A stretch of DNA of 64,000 nucleotides. It comes from Calditrichota bacterium (lineage in GTDB: Bacteria > Calditrichota > Calditrichia > Calditrichales > J004). Positions 8,898 to 16,725 of the stretch are shown here, piece by piece (position 1 is the stretch's first letter; each line of letters begins with the position of its first letter). The stretch is from assembly GCA_013112635.1 (NCBI GenBank), contig JABFGF010000002.1, positions 868,001 to 932,000 of the forward strand. Direction: 5' to 3'. Both the position numbers and the translations under genes were made by a program. The notes under the pieces are model-generated. The model did no database searches. It worked only from the letters and a program-made list of their open reading frames with translations, and was not told the DNA's origin.

Positions 8898-9893
8898 ATG
8901 GCTTCAGTTTCTGACATCATCAAATCAATTGGCGAAGAAAAATTTGCCCCCGTTTATTTATTAAGCGGTAAAGAAAAGTTTTTTCATGATCAGATTATTA
9001 ACGCACTTACCAGTAAACTTTTTGCAGATTCTTCTTCTAGAAGCTTAAACCGCATTATGCTACATGGAAGTGAAAACAGTTTATCCGATGTTGTAAATGC
9101 GTCCCTTTCTTATCCGATGCTTTCCAACAACAAGCTTGTTGTGGTTAAAGAGCTTTCCAGAATCAAAGTTTCGGATACCTCGACTTTTTTAAACTATCTT
9201 GAAAATCCAACGGTAACAACAGTTTTATTATTGTCAACAGAAGAGATGGGTAAGACCAAGCTGTTTATAGAATTAAAGAAAAAAGCGGTTTTTGTTGATT
9301 GCAAACCGGTTCCGGATTATAAAATTCCGGCTATAATAAAAGAACGGCTGGGTCTGAAGAAAAAGCAAATGTCTTCCAGGGCAGTTACAATGCTTGCCGA
9401 GTATACCGGGAATAGCTTGCTAAATATTGAGCATGAACTGGAGAAGGTAAAAGAGTATAAATCGGATGGATCTGAAATAGGCGAAGATGATATAATTGCC
9501 GTTACAGGAATGTCCAAAGATTACAATGTTTTTACCTTGCAAAAAATGTTAAGTGAAAAAAACCTGGAACGTAGTTTTGTGATCGGCAAAAAGCTGATTG
9601 AAAAAGGCGAAAATATAAATCTATTAATATCGGTTCTTTTTAATTATTTTAGAAAAGCATTGTTGGTTGCAAAAGGAAAAAGTAGCGGTCAGGATTTTGG
9701 CGCTATTTCCCGTGAGTTAAAAATAAATGAATATCAACAGCGGGATATTTCAGCAACATTGAAATATTTTAGTCCAATAGCTTTAGAGAATGTTGTTTCT
9801 GAACTGCATGTAATTGACAAAAAAGCAAAAAGTACAGCAAGTACAGATTGGGCGCTTGTTCAATCTTTATGTTTTACTATATGCAGGCTTTAA
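8898..9893 (+). CDS. holA: DNA polymerase III subunit delta (HolA)
   Basis: This clamp-loader subunit opens the beta sliding clamp during replication. The 331-residue length and the general plan fit delta. The N-terminal passage PVYLLSGKEKFFHDQIINAL is the AAA-like fold without a functional P-loop. The middle contains the typical GNSLLNIEHELEKV helix, and the last third is the helical collar domain. AAGGAG precedes the ATG at 8 bases. It is chained to uppP and the transporter, and no functional link is evident. The partner delta-prime gene is also in this window (20855-21943). Confidence 0.93.
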   Translation: MASVSDIIKSIGEEKFAPVYLLSGKEKFFHDQIINALTSKLFADSSSRSLNRIMLHGSENSLSDVVNASLSYPMLSNNKLVVVKELSRIKVSDTSTFLNYLENPTVTTVLLLSTEEMGKTKLFIELKKKAVFVDCKPVPDYKIPAIIKERLGLKKKQMSSRAVTMLAEYTGNSLLNIEHELEKVKEYKSDGSEIGEDDIIAVTGMSKDYNVFTLQKMLSEKNLERSFVIGKKLIEKGENINLLISVLFNYFRKALLVAKGKSSGQDFGAISRELKINEYQQRDISATLKYFSPIALENVVSELHVIDKKAKSTASTDWALVQSLCFTICRL

Positions 9894-10042
9894 AGCGGAA
9901 TTTTGTTTAATTTTAATGACTAAATCACTAGCAAGAAAAACACGAAAACTGCTTTCATTTTTAAAAAGCAAAAGAAGAAGAATTTTATTATAATATTTGG
10001 GAACCATAAACCGACTACAATGTTAAAAAAGCGCATACAAAA

Positions 10043-10657
10043 ATGACAACAGTAAACAAAGAGATAACAAATGTAAAAAATGAGTCTGGGCCAACGGATG
10101 AGCAGCTGATAGCGCGCTTCCAACAAGGAGATGCCTATGCTTATGATCTACTGGTAAAAAGATACCGAGACCCGTTAATGAATTATATATTTCGGTTTCT
10201 TGGTGATAGAATTGACGCTGAAGATATTCTTCAGGAAACCTTTTTAAGACTTTACAAAAACAAACATTATTATAAGGAAATAGCAAAGTTCTCCACTTGG
10301 ATTTATACAATTGCCGGAAACCTTGCAAAAACAGAACTAAGAAAGAGAAAAAGAAGGAACATTTTTTCAATTCATAACTTTATGTCTACAGAAAAAGATT
10401 ATGAATTGCCGGACAAGGGAATTACACCTGATAAATATGCAAATTCTGCAATAACTGATACAGAGATTCAAAAAGCCATTGCTAAACTTTCACCAAAATT
10501 TAAACAGGTGATATTACTGCGGGATGTGCAGGGCTTTTCTTATGAAGAAATATCTCAAATTGTAAATATTCCACTTGGGACTGTTAAATCTCGTGTTAAC
10601 CGGGCACGTTTAAAACTACAGTATGATCTAAAAAAAATATTAAAAGATGTTAAATAG
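10043..10657 (+). CDS. ECF RNA polymerase sigma factor (RpoE-like)
   Basis: This is a 204-residue sigma-70 family factor of the extracytoplasmic-function type. Region 2 spans about residues 25-105 and includes the core-binding patch DAEDILQETFLRLYK and the -10-recognition region FSTWIYTIAGNLAKTELRKRKR. Region 4 (about 140-195) has a helix-turn-helix, FSYEEISQIVNIPLGTVKSRV. There is no region 1 or 3. No strong SD is visible before the ATG. A GGAACC hexamer in the leader near 10000 resembles ECF -35 elements, so autoregulation is possible. The next gene has an anti-sigma layout and starts just after its stop. Confidence 0.94.
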   Translation: MTTVNKEITNVKNESGPTDEQLIARFQQGDAYAYDLLVKRYRDPLMNYIFRFLGDRIDAEDILQETFLRLYKNKHYYKEIAKFSTWIYTIAGNLAKTELRKRKRRNIFSIHNFMSTEKDYELPDKGITPDKYANSAITDTEIQKAIAKLSPKFKQVILLRDVQGFSYEEISQIVNIPLGTVKSRVNRARLKLQYDLKKILKDVK

Positions 10658-10679
10658 AAAGGGAGAGGAATCTACGCCT

Positions 10680-11201
10680 ATGATGACTTGTGACAAAGCA
10701 AAAGCATTATTATCAGATTATATAGATGAGACGTTAGAGCCAGGTGTCAAAAAAGAAATTGATGAATTCTTAGAGAGAGATCCGGAATGTAAAAATATTT
10801 TTATGGAGTCGCTTTCGATAAGCGAAAAAATAAAAAACCTGCAATCAGTATTACCCTCAGAAGATTTTGATTCAAACCTGAGAAATGAAATTATTAAAAT
10901 AAATAATGAAGAGAAGACACCGGCGTTAAATAAAAAAGGCCTGTCTCTAATATTTTCTGGAACAGTTTTAGCCGCCTCTATTTACTTTTTTATCTTTACT
11001 GATATTGGAGTTCAGCAAAATATACAAGAAGGCTCTATGCCATCTTCAGCTATCGGAAACCCAGCTGCTAGCTTTCAAGACGAAAAAAATGCTGAGGATA
11101 AGTTTGTAGAAGCAAAAGAAGATGAAACTAAGAGTGACAGCCTTAAAAATGTACCGGAAAAAGTTAACTCAGAAAATATTCATCTTACGGGTGATAAATA
11201 A
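10680..11201 (+). CDS. Probable anti-sigma factor, single-pass membrane protein lacking the full zinc site
   Basis: It follows the ECF sigma gene directly. An in-frame ATG at 10647 lies inside the sigma gene, but the tandem ATG at 10680/10683 has a good GGGAGAGG upstream, so I start there. The N-terminal 40 residues follow the zinc-finger anti-sigma pattern (CDKAKALLSDYIDETLEPGVKKEIDEFL...). The first Cys and last Cys are present, but the His and the middle Cys of the HxxxCxxC motif are replaced by Phe and Asp. One transmembrane helix lies near residues 90-108 (LSLIFSGTVLAASIYFFIF). The C-terminal, presumably periplasmic, part is acidic and low in complexity. It is likely to hold the neighbouring sigma factor at the membrane, without bound zinc. 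Confidence 0.78.
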   Translation: MMTCDKAKALLSDYIDETLEPGVKKEIDEFLERDPECKNIFMESLSISEKIKNLQSVLPSEDFDSNLRNEIIKINNEEKTPALNKKGLSLIFSGTVLAASIYFFIFTDIGVQQNIQEGSMPSSAIGNPAASFQDEKNAEDKFVEAKEDETKSDSLKNVPEKVNSENIHLTGDK

Positions 11202-11267
11202 TACAAGGCTTATTTTTGGTTTTAACAAAGAATCTCCTTAACTTTTTTTAAATATAAGGACATTCTT

Positions 11268-12518
11268 GTGCTGTATTACATTTTAGTAATTATTCTATCT
11301 TTGATTGGATTTTTTGTAAATATTGACTTGTTGGGTTTTACAGGAAATATTCTTCTGAAGATAATGCTTTTTTCCGGGTTAGGATTTATTGTATACAGGC
11401 AATACTCAGCTTCAATTGCTCAAGACGAAAAACAGCAATCCCTACCGGACCAAGAGGAAAGTAAATCTGTAACTCAACCAACAGAACAAATTTTTCTCGA
11501 AAGTTCAGAAAAGGGGGATATAAATAAACTTCTTAGTGATAAAACTATTTCACTAAACTCTCTACTTTTAAGCCAGTTTGAAATTTTATTTAATTATTTC
11601 CTTCCTGCCAATGGTTACATCTTTATTCAAAACAAGAAAAACGACCTTCGGCTTTTCTATAAACAAATTAAACAAAACATTTCCTGGACTGAATCGGATG
11701 AAACTCCATCAATAATAAAACTATTAAGAAATCATTCAAATGAAATTTTGGTTGAGAATAACCTGGGAAATGGATCAAACATATTACCTTATTATACCGA
11801 TTCAAATTACACACCCGGCTCGATTTTATCTTTATCTACAAAAATTACTGAAGACCAAAAAATTTTCTGGGTCTTCGATGCCCCTGCAACAGGCTACTTT
11901 AATGAAGAGGACTTTAAGGTTTTAACACAGGTTAGCTTTACATCCCAATTTTTAACAATTAATGCTTTTAAACAAAAACATGTATTTGAAGACCTATCAA
12001 GAGAAAGAAATAAACTTGAACTTGCCAATAAGTTAAATGGTTGTTCGACTAAAGATAAATTGACATCGGTATTTATTGAGTTTTTAGCGGAACTATTTGA
12101 AGCACATAAATTGACAGTTGCAATGGTTGATGAGAATAACACACAAATGGCAACTATAACCAAAACAATAGGTCAAATTGATTCTATAAAAGCAGGAACA
12201 CGTTTCAGTTTAAACGAAGGTCTTTGTGGAAAAGTATTAACTAATAAACAAATTTATCTCTTAGATGATATTGAAAAAGACGGCTACTTTATTCCACGAT
12301 TTTCAAAGAATGAAAAAACCAATTATGGGTTGCACTCTTTCCTTGCTATTCCTTTTATCAATCAATCGGAAGCAATAGGCTTGCTAATTTTAGAGCACAA
12401 GACCCCGGGTTTTTATCAAGACAATCACAAAATTGAGCTAAATGAATATTGTGAATATTATTCTGTCGCTATTTCACGTTTTGTTGAAAACCAATATTTT
12501 GAGGGAGCAGAAGAGTAA
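11268..12518 (+). CDS. Membrane-anchored GAF-domain protein
   Basis: This 416-residue protein starts at GTG, with AAGGA upstream. Two hydrophobic segments at residues 1-20 and 23-42 anchor it. A charged linker follows, then a first GAF-like region (about 85-235) and a clearer GAF domain (about 250-405, with a motif like GLCGKVLTNKQIYLLDDI and SFLAIPFINQSEAIGLLILEH). There is no histidine kinase, cyclase or phosphodiesterase output domain, so it is a sensor or binding protein whose partner is unknown. It may be the last gene of the sigma/anti-sigma unit, and a strong terminator follows. The ligand cannot be predicted. Confidence 0.8.
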   Translation: MLYYILVIILSLIGFFVNIDLLGFTGNILLKIMLFSGLGFIVYRQYSASIAQDEKQQSLPDQEESKSVTQPTEQIFLESSEKGDINKLLSDKTISLNSLLLSQFEILFNYFLPANGYIFIQNKKNDLRLFYKQIKQNISWTESDETPSIIKLLRNHSNEILVENNLGNGSNILPYYTDSNYTPGSILSLSTKITEDQKIFWVFDAPATGYFNEEDFKVLTQVSFTSQFLTINAFKQKHVFEDLSRERNKLELANKLNGCSTKDKLTSVFIEFLAELFEAHKLTVAMVDENNTQMATITKTIGQIDSIKAGTRFSLNEGLCGKVLTNKQIYLLDDIEKDGYFIPRFSKNEKTNYGLHSFLAIPFINQSEAIGLLILEHKTPGFYQDNHKIELNEYCEYYSVAISRFVENQYFEGAEE

Positions 12519-12538
12519 TACAGCGCAATATCAAAAAA

Positions 12539-12579
12539 CCCCGCGAAGCCTTCATCCTTAAAGGCTTGCGGGGTTTTTT
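12539..12579. terminator. Strong bidirectional rho-independent terminator
   Basis: The stem pairs CCCCGC with GCGGGG and AAGCCTT with AAGGCTT, with one bulged G and an 8-base loop. It is flanked by AAAAAA on the left and TTTTTT on the right. It lies between the GAF gene (+) and the pseudo-receiver gene (-), which converge, and the A/T flanks let it serve both. Confidence 0.93.
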
Positions 12580-12676
12580 GCTTTTTCAAGATAAAATATC
12601 ATCCTTGATATTTATTCCTTTAAAAACAAACCAAAAAACAAGAATTATTATTTGGCTAATTATAAAAAACTCCATA

Positions 12677-13060
12677 TTAATGCTTAATATACAAAGTTCG
12701 AAAAGTTGTCCACCGGTCGATATAGTGTTTTAAATTTTTTATTTTAACCGGTTCCTGAACGACTTCTACATTTGTACTTTTGGGTGGATATAAACTGGAA
12801 ACCATCTCATTATCATTTCCGATATAAATCACAGGGATATGTGATGTTTCAGGATCATTTTTAAGACGATTAATTGTTTCAACCCCACAATTTTCATTAA
12901 ACCCTTCATTGACAATAATTACAGCAGGACGTTGTTGATTTACTTGTTTAAAAAGATCTGTATTTTTCTGTACTGTAACTACTTTGTAGCTATAGTGACC
13001 TAAAATGGCCTGCATAGATTTTGCTTTGCCTTGGTCTTGTTCACAAATAAAAATCTTCAT
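12677..13060 (-). CDS. Single-domain receiver-like protein without the phospho-acceptor Asp (pseudo-receiver)
   Basis: This 127-residue protein consists of one CheY-like fold. Alternating strands and helices match the family, with the core PAVIIVNEGFNENCG aligning to the usual PDLILLDxxMPxMDG. The phospho-accepting Asp is therefore Asn51, the acidic pair near the N-terminus is weak (CEQD), the switch Thr/Ser is Gly in PVIYIGND, and the conserved Lys-Pro is Glu-Pro (VVQEPV). Loss of all these residues argues that phosphorylation is not its switch. It probably acts as a protein-binding module. It lies 8 bp after the 69-aa gene, and the pair is behind a sigma-54 promoter. Confidence 0.8.
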   Translation of the reverse strand: MKIFICEQDQGKAKSMQAILGHYSYKVVTVQKNTDLFKQVNQQRPAVIIVNEGFNENCGVETINRLKNDPETSHIPVIYIGNDNEMVSSLYPPKSTNVEVVQEPVKIKNLKHYIDRWTTFRTLYIKH

Positions 13061-13068
13061 TTATCCTC

Positions 13069-13278
13069 CTAATTTACTGTCTGTAGCCCATCGACCATTC
13101 GTGCCTGAATAGCAGAAGAAATAATTTCGGGTAACTCATCCATGAGTTCATTAATAGAGTTTTTGTAAATTGTAAGAATGTCCTTTTCTGAAAAGGCTAC
13201 CCGAATTGTATAATACGTTCTTCCAGAATTGTCGCTTAATGTGCTGATGTCTAAGTTACCAGATATTAAGTTTTCCAC
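13069..13278 (-). CDS. Small protein of unknown function (69 aa) in the sigma-54-controlled operon
   Basis: I do not recognise this protein. It starts at GTG with a well-placed AAAGGAAG. It is soluble, with no signal or membrane segment. The first half looks like two beta strands (NLDISTLSD, TYYTIRVAFS). The second half is an amphipathic helix region ending in IQARMVDGLQTVN. A near-consensus sigma-54 promoter (13317-13331) lies about 40 bp upstream. The pseudo-receiver follows 8 bp downstream, so both are probably made together when the sigma-54 response regulator is active. A binding or adaptor role is only a guess. Confidence 0.72.
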   Translation of the reverse strand: MENLISGNLDISTLSDNSGRTYYTIRVAFSEKDILTIYKNSINELMDELPEIISSAIQARMVDGLQTVN

Positions 13279-13316
13279 AGTTACACTTCCTTTTGTAAAT
13301 CGACACTCAACCGATT

Positions 13317-13331
13317 ACAAAGTCTGTGCCA
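13317..13331 (-). promoter_or_regulatory. Sigma-54 (RpoN) promoter
   Basis: Read on the minus strand the sequence is TGGCAC-AGACT-TTGT. This matches the -24/-12 consensus TGGCAC-N5-TTGC at all but the last base, with exact spacing. Transcription would start near 13305, giving a leader of about 27 nt before the GTG of the 69-aa gene. The gene immediately upstream encodes a sigma-54 activator, and a palindrome centred at 13462, about 157 bp upstream of the expected start, is where an enhancer would be expected. Confidence 0.68.
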
Positions 13332-13452
13332 CTCAGCAAATAGTTGTTTTTTAAGGGTTTATAAAAAACGAACTCTAAGATTAATAAAAACAGTGGTTAA
13401 GGATAGAAAGAAAACAATAAGTTGTAAAAACTGCATTAAAAAATAAGGGCGG

Positions 13453-13471
13453 GATTGTATTTTTTACAATC
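13453..13471. promoter_or_regulatory. 19-bp palindrome, copy 1: probable activator-binding (enhancer) site
   Basis: GATTGTATTTTTTACAATC is a perfect inverted repeat with 7-bp arms around five T. It overlaps the last codons of the sigma-54 regulator gene and lies about 157 bp upstream of the predicted sigma-54 start site. The identical 19-mer occurs once more at 16639-16657, before the mazG-kinase-regulator operon. Read as RNA it could also form a hairpin, but the T-tract is in the loop rather than after the stem, so a protein-binding site is the better explanation. Confidence 0.55.
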
Positions 13472-14816
13472 AAGGCTTTTCCAGTCGTGACACTAATGTG
13501 CGGTAGTTAATATTTAGAAACTTACAAGTCTCTTTTTTGTTTTGATTTAAATGATTATAAACCAAATGCGCATACATTTTAGTCAAATCATCCATGGTAT
13601 ATCGGTTTAAAAGTGAATTCTGCAAAAAGGGATTTTCCTGTTCCTGAATATCCTGAGGAATATCGTTGATAGATAGTGTATCACTATTCACAACCAGCAT
13701 TCGTTTAAGTGTATTCTCAAGCTCTCTTATATTTCCTTTCCATTCCAGCTTTGAGAGATACCTAATAAGCGTATTTTCTATTTTGGGTTTTGTTTTATGG
13801 TTGTAGGTTTTGCAATACCGATCAATGAAATAATTGATTAAGGCGGGTATATCATCAGGCCGTTCCCGTAATGGTGGGATCAATACAGGAATTACGTTCA
13901 ATCGGTAAAACAAGTCTTCTCGGAATTCTCTTTTTGATATCTGCTCAGGCAGGCTTCGGTTTGTCGCTGCAATTAACCGGAAGTTGGCATTAATTTCATT
14001 TGATCCGCCAAGCCGAAAAAATTTTTTCTCCTGGAGAACTCTTAATAGTTTGGCCTGAATAGAAAGGGGGAGCTCACCGATTTCGTCCAAAAACAAAGTG
14101 CCGTCGGCAGCGAGTTCAAATTGTCCGGGTTTTAAATTTTTTGCTCCTGTAAATGCCCCCTGCTCATGGCCAAAAAGCTCGTTTTCCAGTAGGTTTTCGG
14201 GAATTGCGGCAGAATTAATCGCAACAAAAGGCTTGTCTTTTCCAAGACTACGTGCATGTATATGTTTTGCAATAATTTCTTTGCCCACTCCGGACTCGCC
14301 GGTTAATAAAACGGGCTCTTTGGTGTTTTTTGTCTGCTCAACGAGTTTTAAAATACCCTGCATTTGCTTACTAACAGCAATAACATTGTCAAACTGAAGC
14401 TTAGCAGAAAGCTGATCGCGGAGAAGCCTGTTGTCGCGTTCCAATGTTTGCATACGTATGGCACGTTTAACTAATAAAGGTAATTCATCCTGAATATTTT
14501 CGCTTTTAAAGAAATATGAATACGCTCCTCTTTTCTGTGCTTCCAATGCATGCTGGTGGTCCTGAGAGGAAGTAATTACAATTACTTTGGCATCAGTTCC
14601 CTGGCTTACAATATAATCCAGCATTTTAAGGCCAAACTCTATTTCCGGTAAACCCAGGTCTTGCAATACAATGTCTGGTAAAAAAGAATTAAAAGTGTTT
14701 TTTGCATCTTCTATATTGCTGGAAAAAGAAAATGAATAATCCTGACTAAGCCATTTTTGGTACTTACGTTGCCAGATTGCATTGTCTTCGATAACAAGAA
14801 TTTTATCCTTATTCAT
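13470..14816 (-). CDS. Sigma-54-dependent response regulator (NtrC family)
   Basis: This 448-residue transcription activator has three domains. A receiver domain spans residues 4-120, with phospho-acceptor Asp53 in PDIVLQDLGLPE. The AAA+ sigma-54 activation domain (about 142-375) has Walker A GESGVGKE at 173-180 and the sigma-54-contacting GAFTGA loop at 220-225. The C-terminus carries a Fis-type helix-turn-helix (about 405-445, KKETCKFLNINYRTLVSRL). The essential residues are all present. It is read directly after the histidine kinase, its likely partner. The short C-terminal helix-turn-helix should bind palindromic enhancers such as the two 19-bp repeats nearby. Confidence 0.95.
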   Translation of the reverse strand: MNKDKILVIEDNAIWQRKYQKWLSQDYSFSFSSNIEDAKNTFNSFLPDIVLQDLGLPEIEFGLKMLDYIVSQGTDAKVIVITSSQDHQHALEAQKRGAYSYFFKSENIQDELPLLVKRAIRMQTLERDNRLLRDQLSAKLQFDNVIAVSKQMQGILKLVEQTKNTKEPVLLTGESGVGKEIIAKHIHARSLGKDKPFVAINSAAIPENLLENELFGHEQGAFTGAKNLKPGQFELAADGTLFLDEIGELPLSIQAKLLRVLQEKKFFRLGGSNEINANFRLIAATNRSLPEQISKREFREDLFYRLNVIPVLIPPLRERPDDIPALINYFIDRYCKTYNHKTKPKIENTLIRYLSKLEWKGNIRELENTLKRMLVVNSDTLSINDIPQDIQEQENPFLQNSLLNRYTMDDLTKMYAHLVYNHLNQNKKETCKFLNINYRTLVSRLEKP

Positions 14817-14817
14817 A

Positions 14818-15849
14818 TTAGTTTTGGGGTATAATTATTTTGACTTGTGTTCCATTCTGAGAACTTATTTCTAAAAATCCGTTATGTCCTTCAATAATTT
14901 TCTTTGTATTTGCCAGGCCAAACCCACATTTGTCTAAATATTTTTGTGTCGTAAAAAAGGGTTTGGTGACGTATGGAATAAAATCATCCGAAATACCTTT
15001 TCCCTGATCATTTACCTCAAAAACGATCCAATTTGTTGCTAAAAAGGGTGAATTGGATTTTATTGTATGTACATTCAAGCTAAGTTTAGAGAGGTTTGAT
15101 TCGACTGCTTCAACCGCATTTTGAATTATTTGATTAAAAGCTTCTGCAAAAAGTTCAACATCAAGGGCAACGGTTAAGCCAGGGTTCTGAATATTAATAT
15201 GGAATTGTTTTTCATTTAGCTTGATCATTTTTAAAGAATCTTTAATGAGCTGCTCAATTTCAATTTCGGATTTAAATAAATCGAAGTCTCTAATGAAAAA
15301 TAAAAGGCCTTTATTTAGTTTTTTTTGATATTCCAGTTTATTTAAAAGCAATTCATTTTGATGGCAGTCGGCTTTAACTTCCATCAAAGACTGAACATCA
15401 TGCAGTAATTGGGAAATTAAGTTTCCATATTCATTTACAGCTTTTCTTTGTGTATTTAGATTTGTTTCCTTTAATATTCCATACAAAGACTGCCAGATAT
15501 TTAAGATATTACTGACAGACTCGTTTATTTCTTTTTTGAAAATAAAAATACATACAGGCTCATGGACAAAATCTTTCCCGGAAAAACAAAAAATATGCCC
15601 ATTCTCATCAAAAGGACCAATTTTACTAATTGGGTTAGATACTTTTGTTAATAATTCTAACCAATAATCAAAACCCTCCGGTAAGTTAGATTCTACTAAA
15701 CTTAATGCATCAGGTTTTGGTTGATGCATCATTAAACCAAGTTTTATTTCCGGAAAATGTTTAGTAATAAAATTGTATGTAGTTTTTGATAACTCCTGCG
15801 GTAAATTGATATTTTTACATGATTGAATATAATCGTTTACAATTGGCAT
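14818..15849 (-). CDS. Soluble sensor histidine kinase
   Basis: This 343-residue cytoplasmic kinase has no membrane helix or signal peptide. Residues 1-125 form an unassigned input domain, possibly GAF-like. The dimerisation helix carries His150 in SQLLHDVQSL, an atypical H-box with Asp after the His. The catalytic ATPase domain has an N-box at about 232-245 (FNQIIQNAVEAVESN), a G1 box VNDQGKGISDDF and a G2 box CGFGLANTKKIIEGHNG. It sits between mazG (its ATG directly follows the mazG stop) and the sigma-54 regulator (one base gap), so the three are tightly coupled. An internal signal is likely because no periplasmic sensor is present. Confidence 0.9.
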   Translation of the reverse strand: MPIVNDYIQSCKNINLPQELSKTTYNFITKHFPEIKLGLMMHQPKPDALSLVESNLPEGFDYWLELLTKVSNPISKIGPFDENGHIFCFSGKDFVHEPVCIFIFKKEINESVSNILNIWQSLYGILKETNLNTQRKAVNEYGNLISQLLHDVQSLMEVKADCHQNELLLNKLEYQKKLNKGLLFFIRDFDLFKSEIEIEQLIKDSLKMIKLNEKQFHINIQNPGLTVALDVELFAEAFNQIIQNAVEAVESNLSKLSLNVHTIKSNSPFLATNWIVFEVNDQGKGISDDFIPYVTKPFFTTQKYLDKCGFGLANTKKIIEGHNGFLEISSQNGTQVKIIIPQN

Positions 15850-16608
15850 TTAATCGAAATCCTTACTTTTTTCCCAAAGTGTATCCAGTTCTTTCATCGA
15901 AGCAGCAGACATTTTTTCAGGATTGTTGTTGAATTGTTTTTCTATAAAATTAAATCTTTTAATGAATTTGGTGTTAGTTTTATGGAGTGCATCTTCTGAA
16001 ATTACATTTGTAAATCGTGAAATATTTACAAGAGTAAACAGGATATCGCCAAACTCTTTTTCAATATTTAAAGAGTTGTTTTCTTTGACGGCTACTTTGA
16101 ACTCTGAGACCTCTTCTTCCAGCTTTTTAATAACATCATTTATTTCATCCCAGTCAAACCCAATTGATGATGCTTTATCTTGCAGGCGTTGTGCTTTTAA
16201 TAAAGCTGGCAAATAGATTGGAATCCCGCTAAGAATAGATTCTCGTTTTTCTTTTTTGTGTTTATTTTTTTCCCAGTTTTCCTGAACCTCCTCTGCGGTT
16301 ACTTTTCCGTTTTCTTGAAAAACATGTGGATGTCGCTCGACCATTTTATCCGAAATTGCATTAACAACATCCTTAAAAGTAAATGAATTGTTTTCAGAAG
16401 CAATTTCACTATGAAATACAATCTGCAGCAAAATATCGCCTAACTCACTTTTCAAGCTATCCATGTTTTTTTGATCAATTACTTCGATGGTTTCATAAGC
16501 TTCTTCCAGCAAATATCTTTTCAGGCTGTCATGGGTTTGTTTGGCATCCCAGGGACAATTTTGCCTGATATCTTTCATTATGCCGAGGAGGCGTTCCATT
16601 TCTTTCAT
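15850..16608 (-). CDS. mazG: Nucleoside triphosphate pyrophosphohydrolase MazG
   Basis: MazG hydrolyses (d)NTPs to monophosphates and pyrophosphate. In E. coli it also lowers ppGpp and limits the effect of MazF. The 252 residues hold two MazG repeats. The first has the metal-binding set LLEEAYE...SELGDILLQIVFHS (EExxE and ExxD) and the typical opening LRxNCPWDxKQTHxSLxxYLLEE. The second has KLEEEVSEFKVAV...KEFGDILFTLVNISR. It is the first gene of a coupled operon with a histidine kinase and a sigma-54 regulator, an unusual partnership. An alternative ATG lies three codons in, at 16599. Confidence 0.95.
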   Translation of the reverse strand: MKEMERLLGIMKDIRQNCPWDAKQTHDSLKRYLLEEAYETIEVIDQKNMDSLKSELGDILLQIVFHSEIASENNSFTFKDVVNAISDKMVERHPHVFQENGKVTAEEVQENWEKNKHKKEKRESILSGIPIYLPALLKAQRLQDKASSIGFDWDEINDVIKKLEEEVSEFKVAVKENNSLNIEKEFGDILFTLVNISRFTNVISEDALHKTNTKFIKRFNFIEKQFNNNPEKMSAASMKELDTLWEKSKDFD

Positions 16609-16638
16609 ATCTGCTTGGGGATTCTTGATTAAAAGTGT

Positions 16639-16657
16639 GATTGTATTTTTTACAATC
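16639..16657. promoter_or_regulatory. 19-bp palindrome, copy 2, in front of mazG
   Basis: The same GATTGTATTTTTTACAATC as at 13453-13471, 31 bp upstream of the mazG start. On the minus strand a weak TTGCAG/TAGATT pair with 17-bp spacing overlaps its far edge. Binding here would interfere with that promoter, which suggests negative autoregulation of the operon by the response regulator it encodes. The repeat is seen directly; the regulation is inferred. Confidence 0.5.
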
Positions 16658-16725
16658 TATACATAAATAAGGAATTCTGCAATTTGGCAGGAGGGATTTA
16701 AATTATTGTTTTTTGCTCGAGAGAG

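Noticed and set aside
9894-10042. ECF autoregulated promoter with GGAACC
   Set aside because: The -35-like hexamer is visible, but no matching -10 element could be fixed, so it is mentioned only under the sigma gene.
12677-13060. Normal CheY-type response regulator
   Set aside because: The phospho-acceptor Asp and the switch residues are missing, so it is annotated as a pseudo-receiver.
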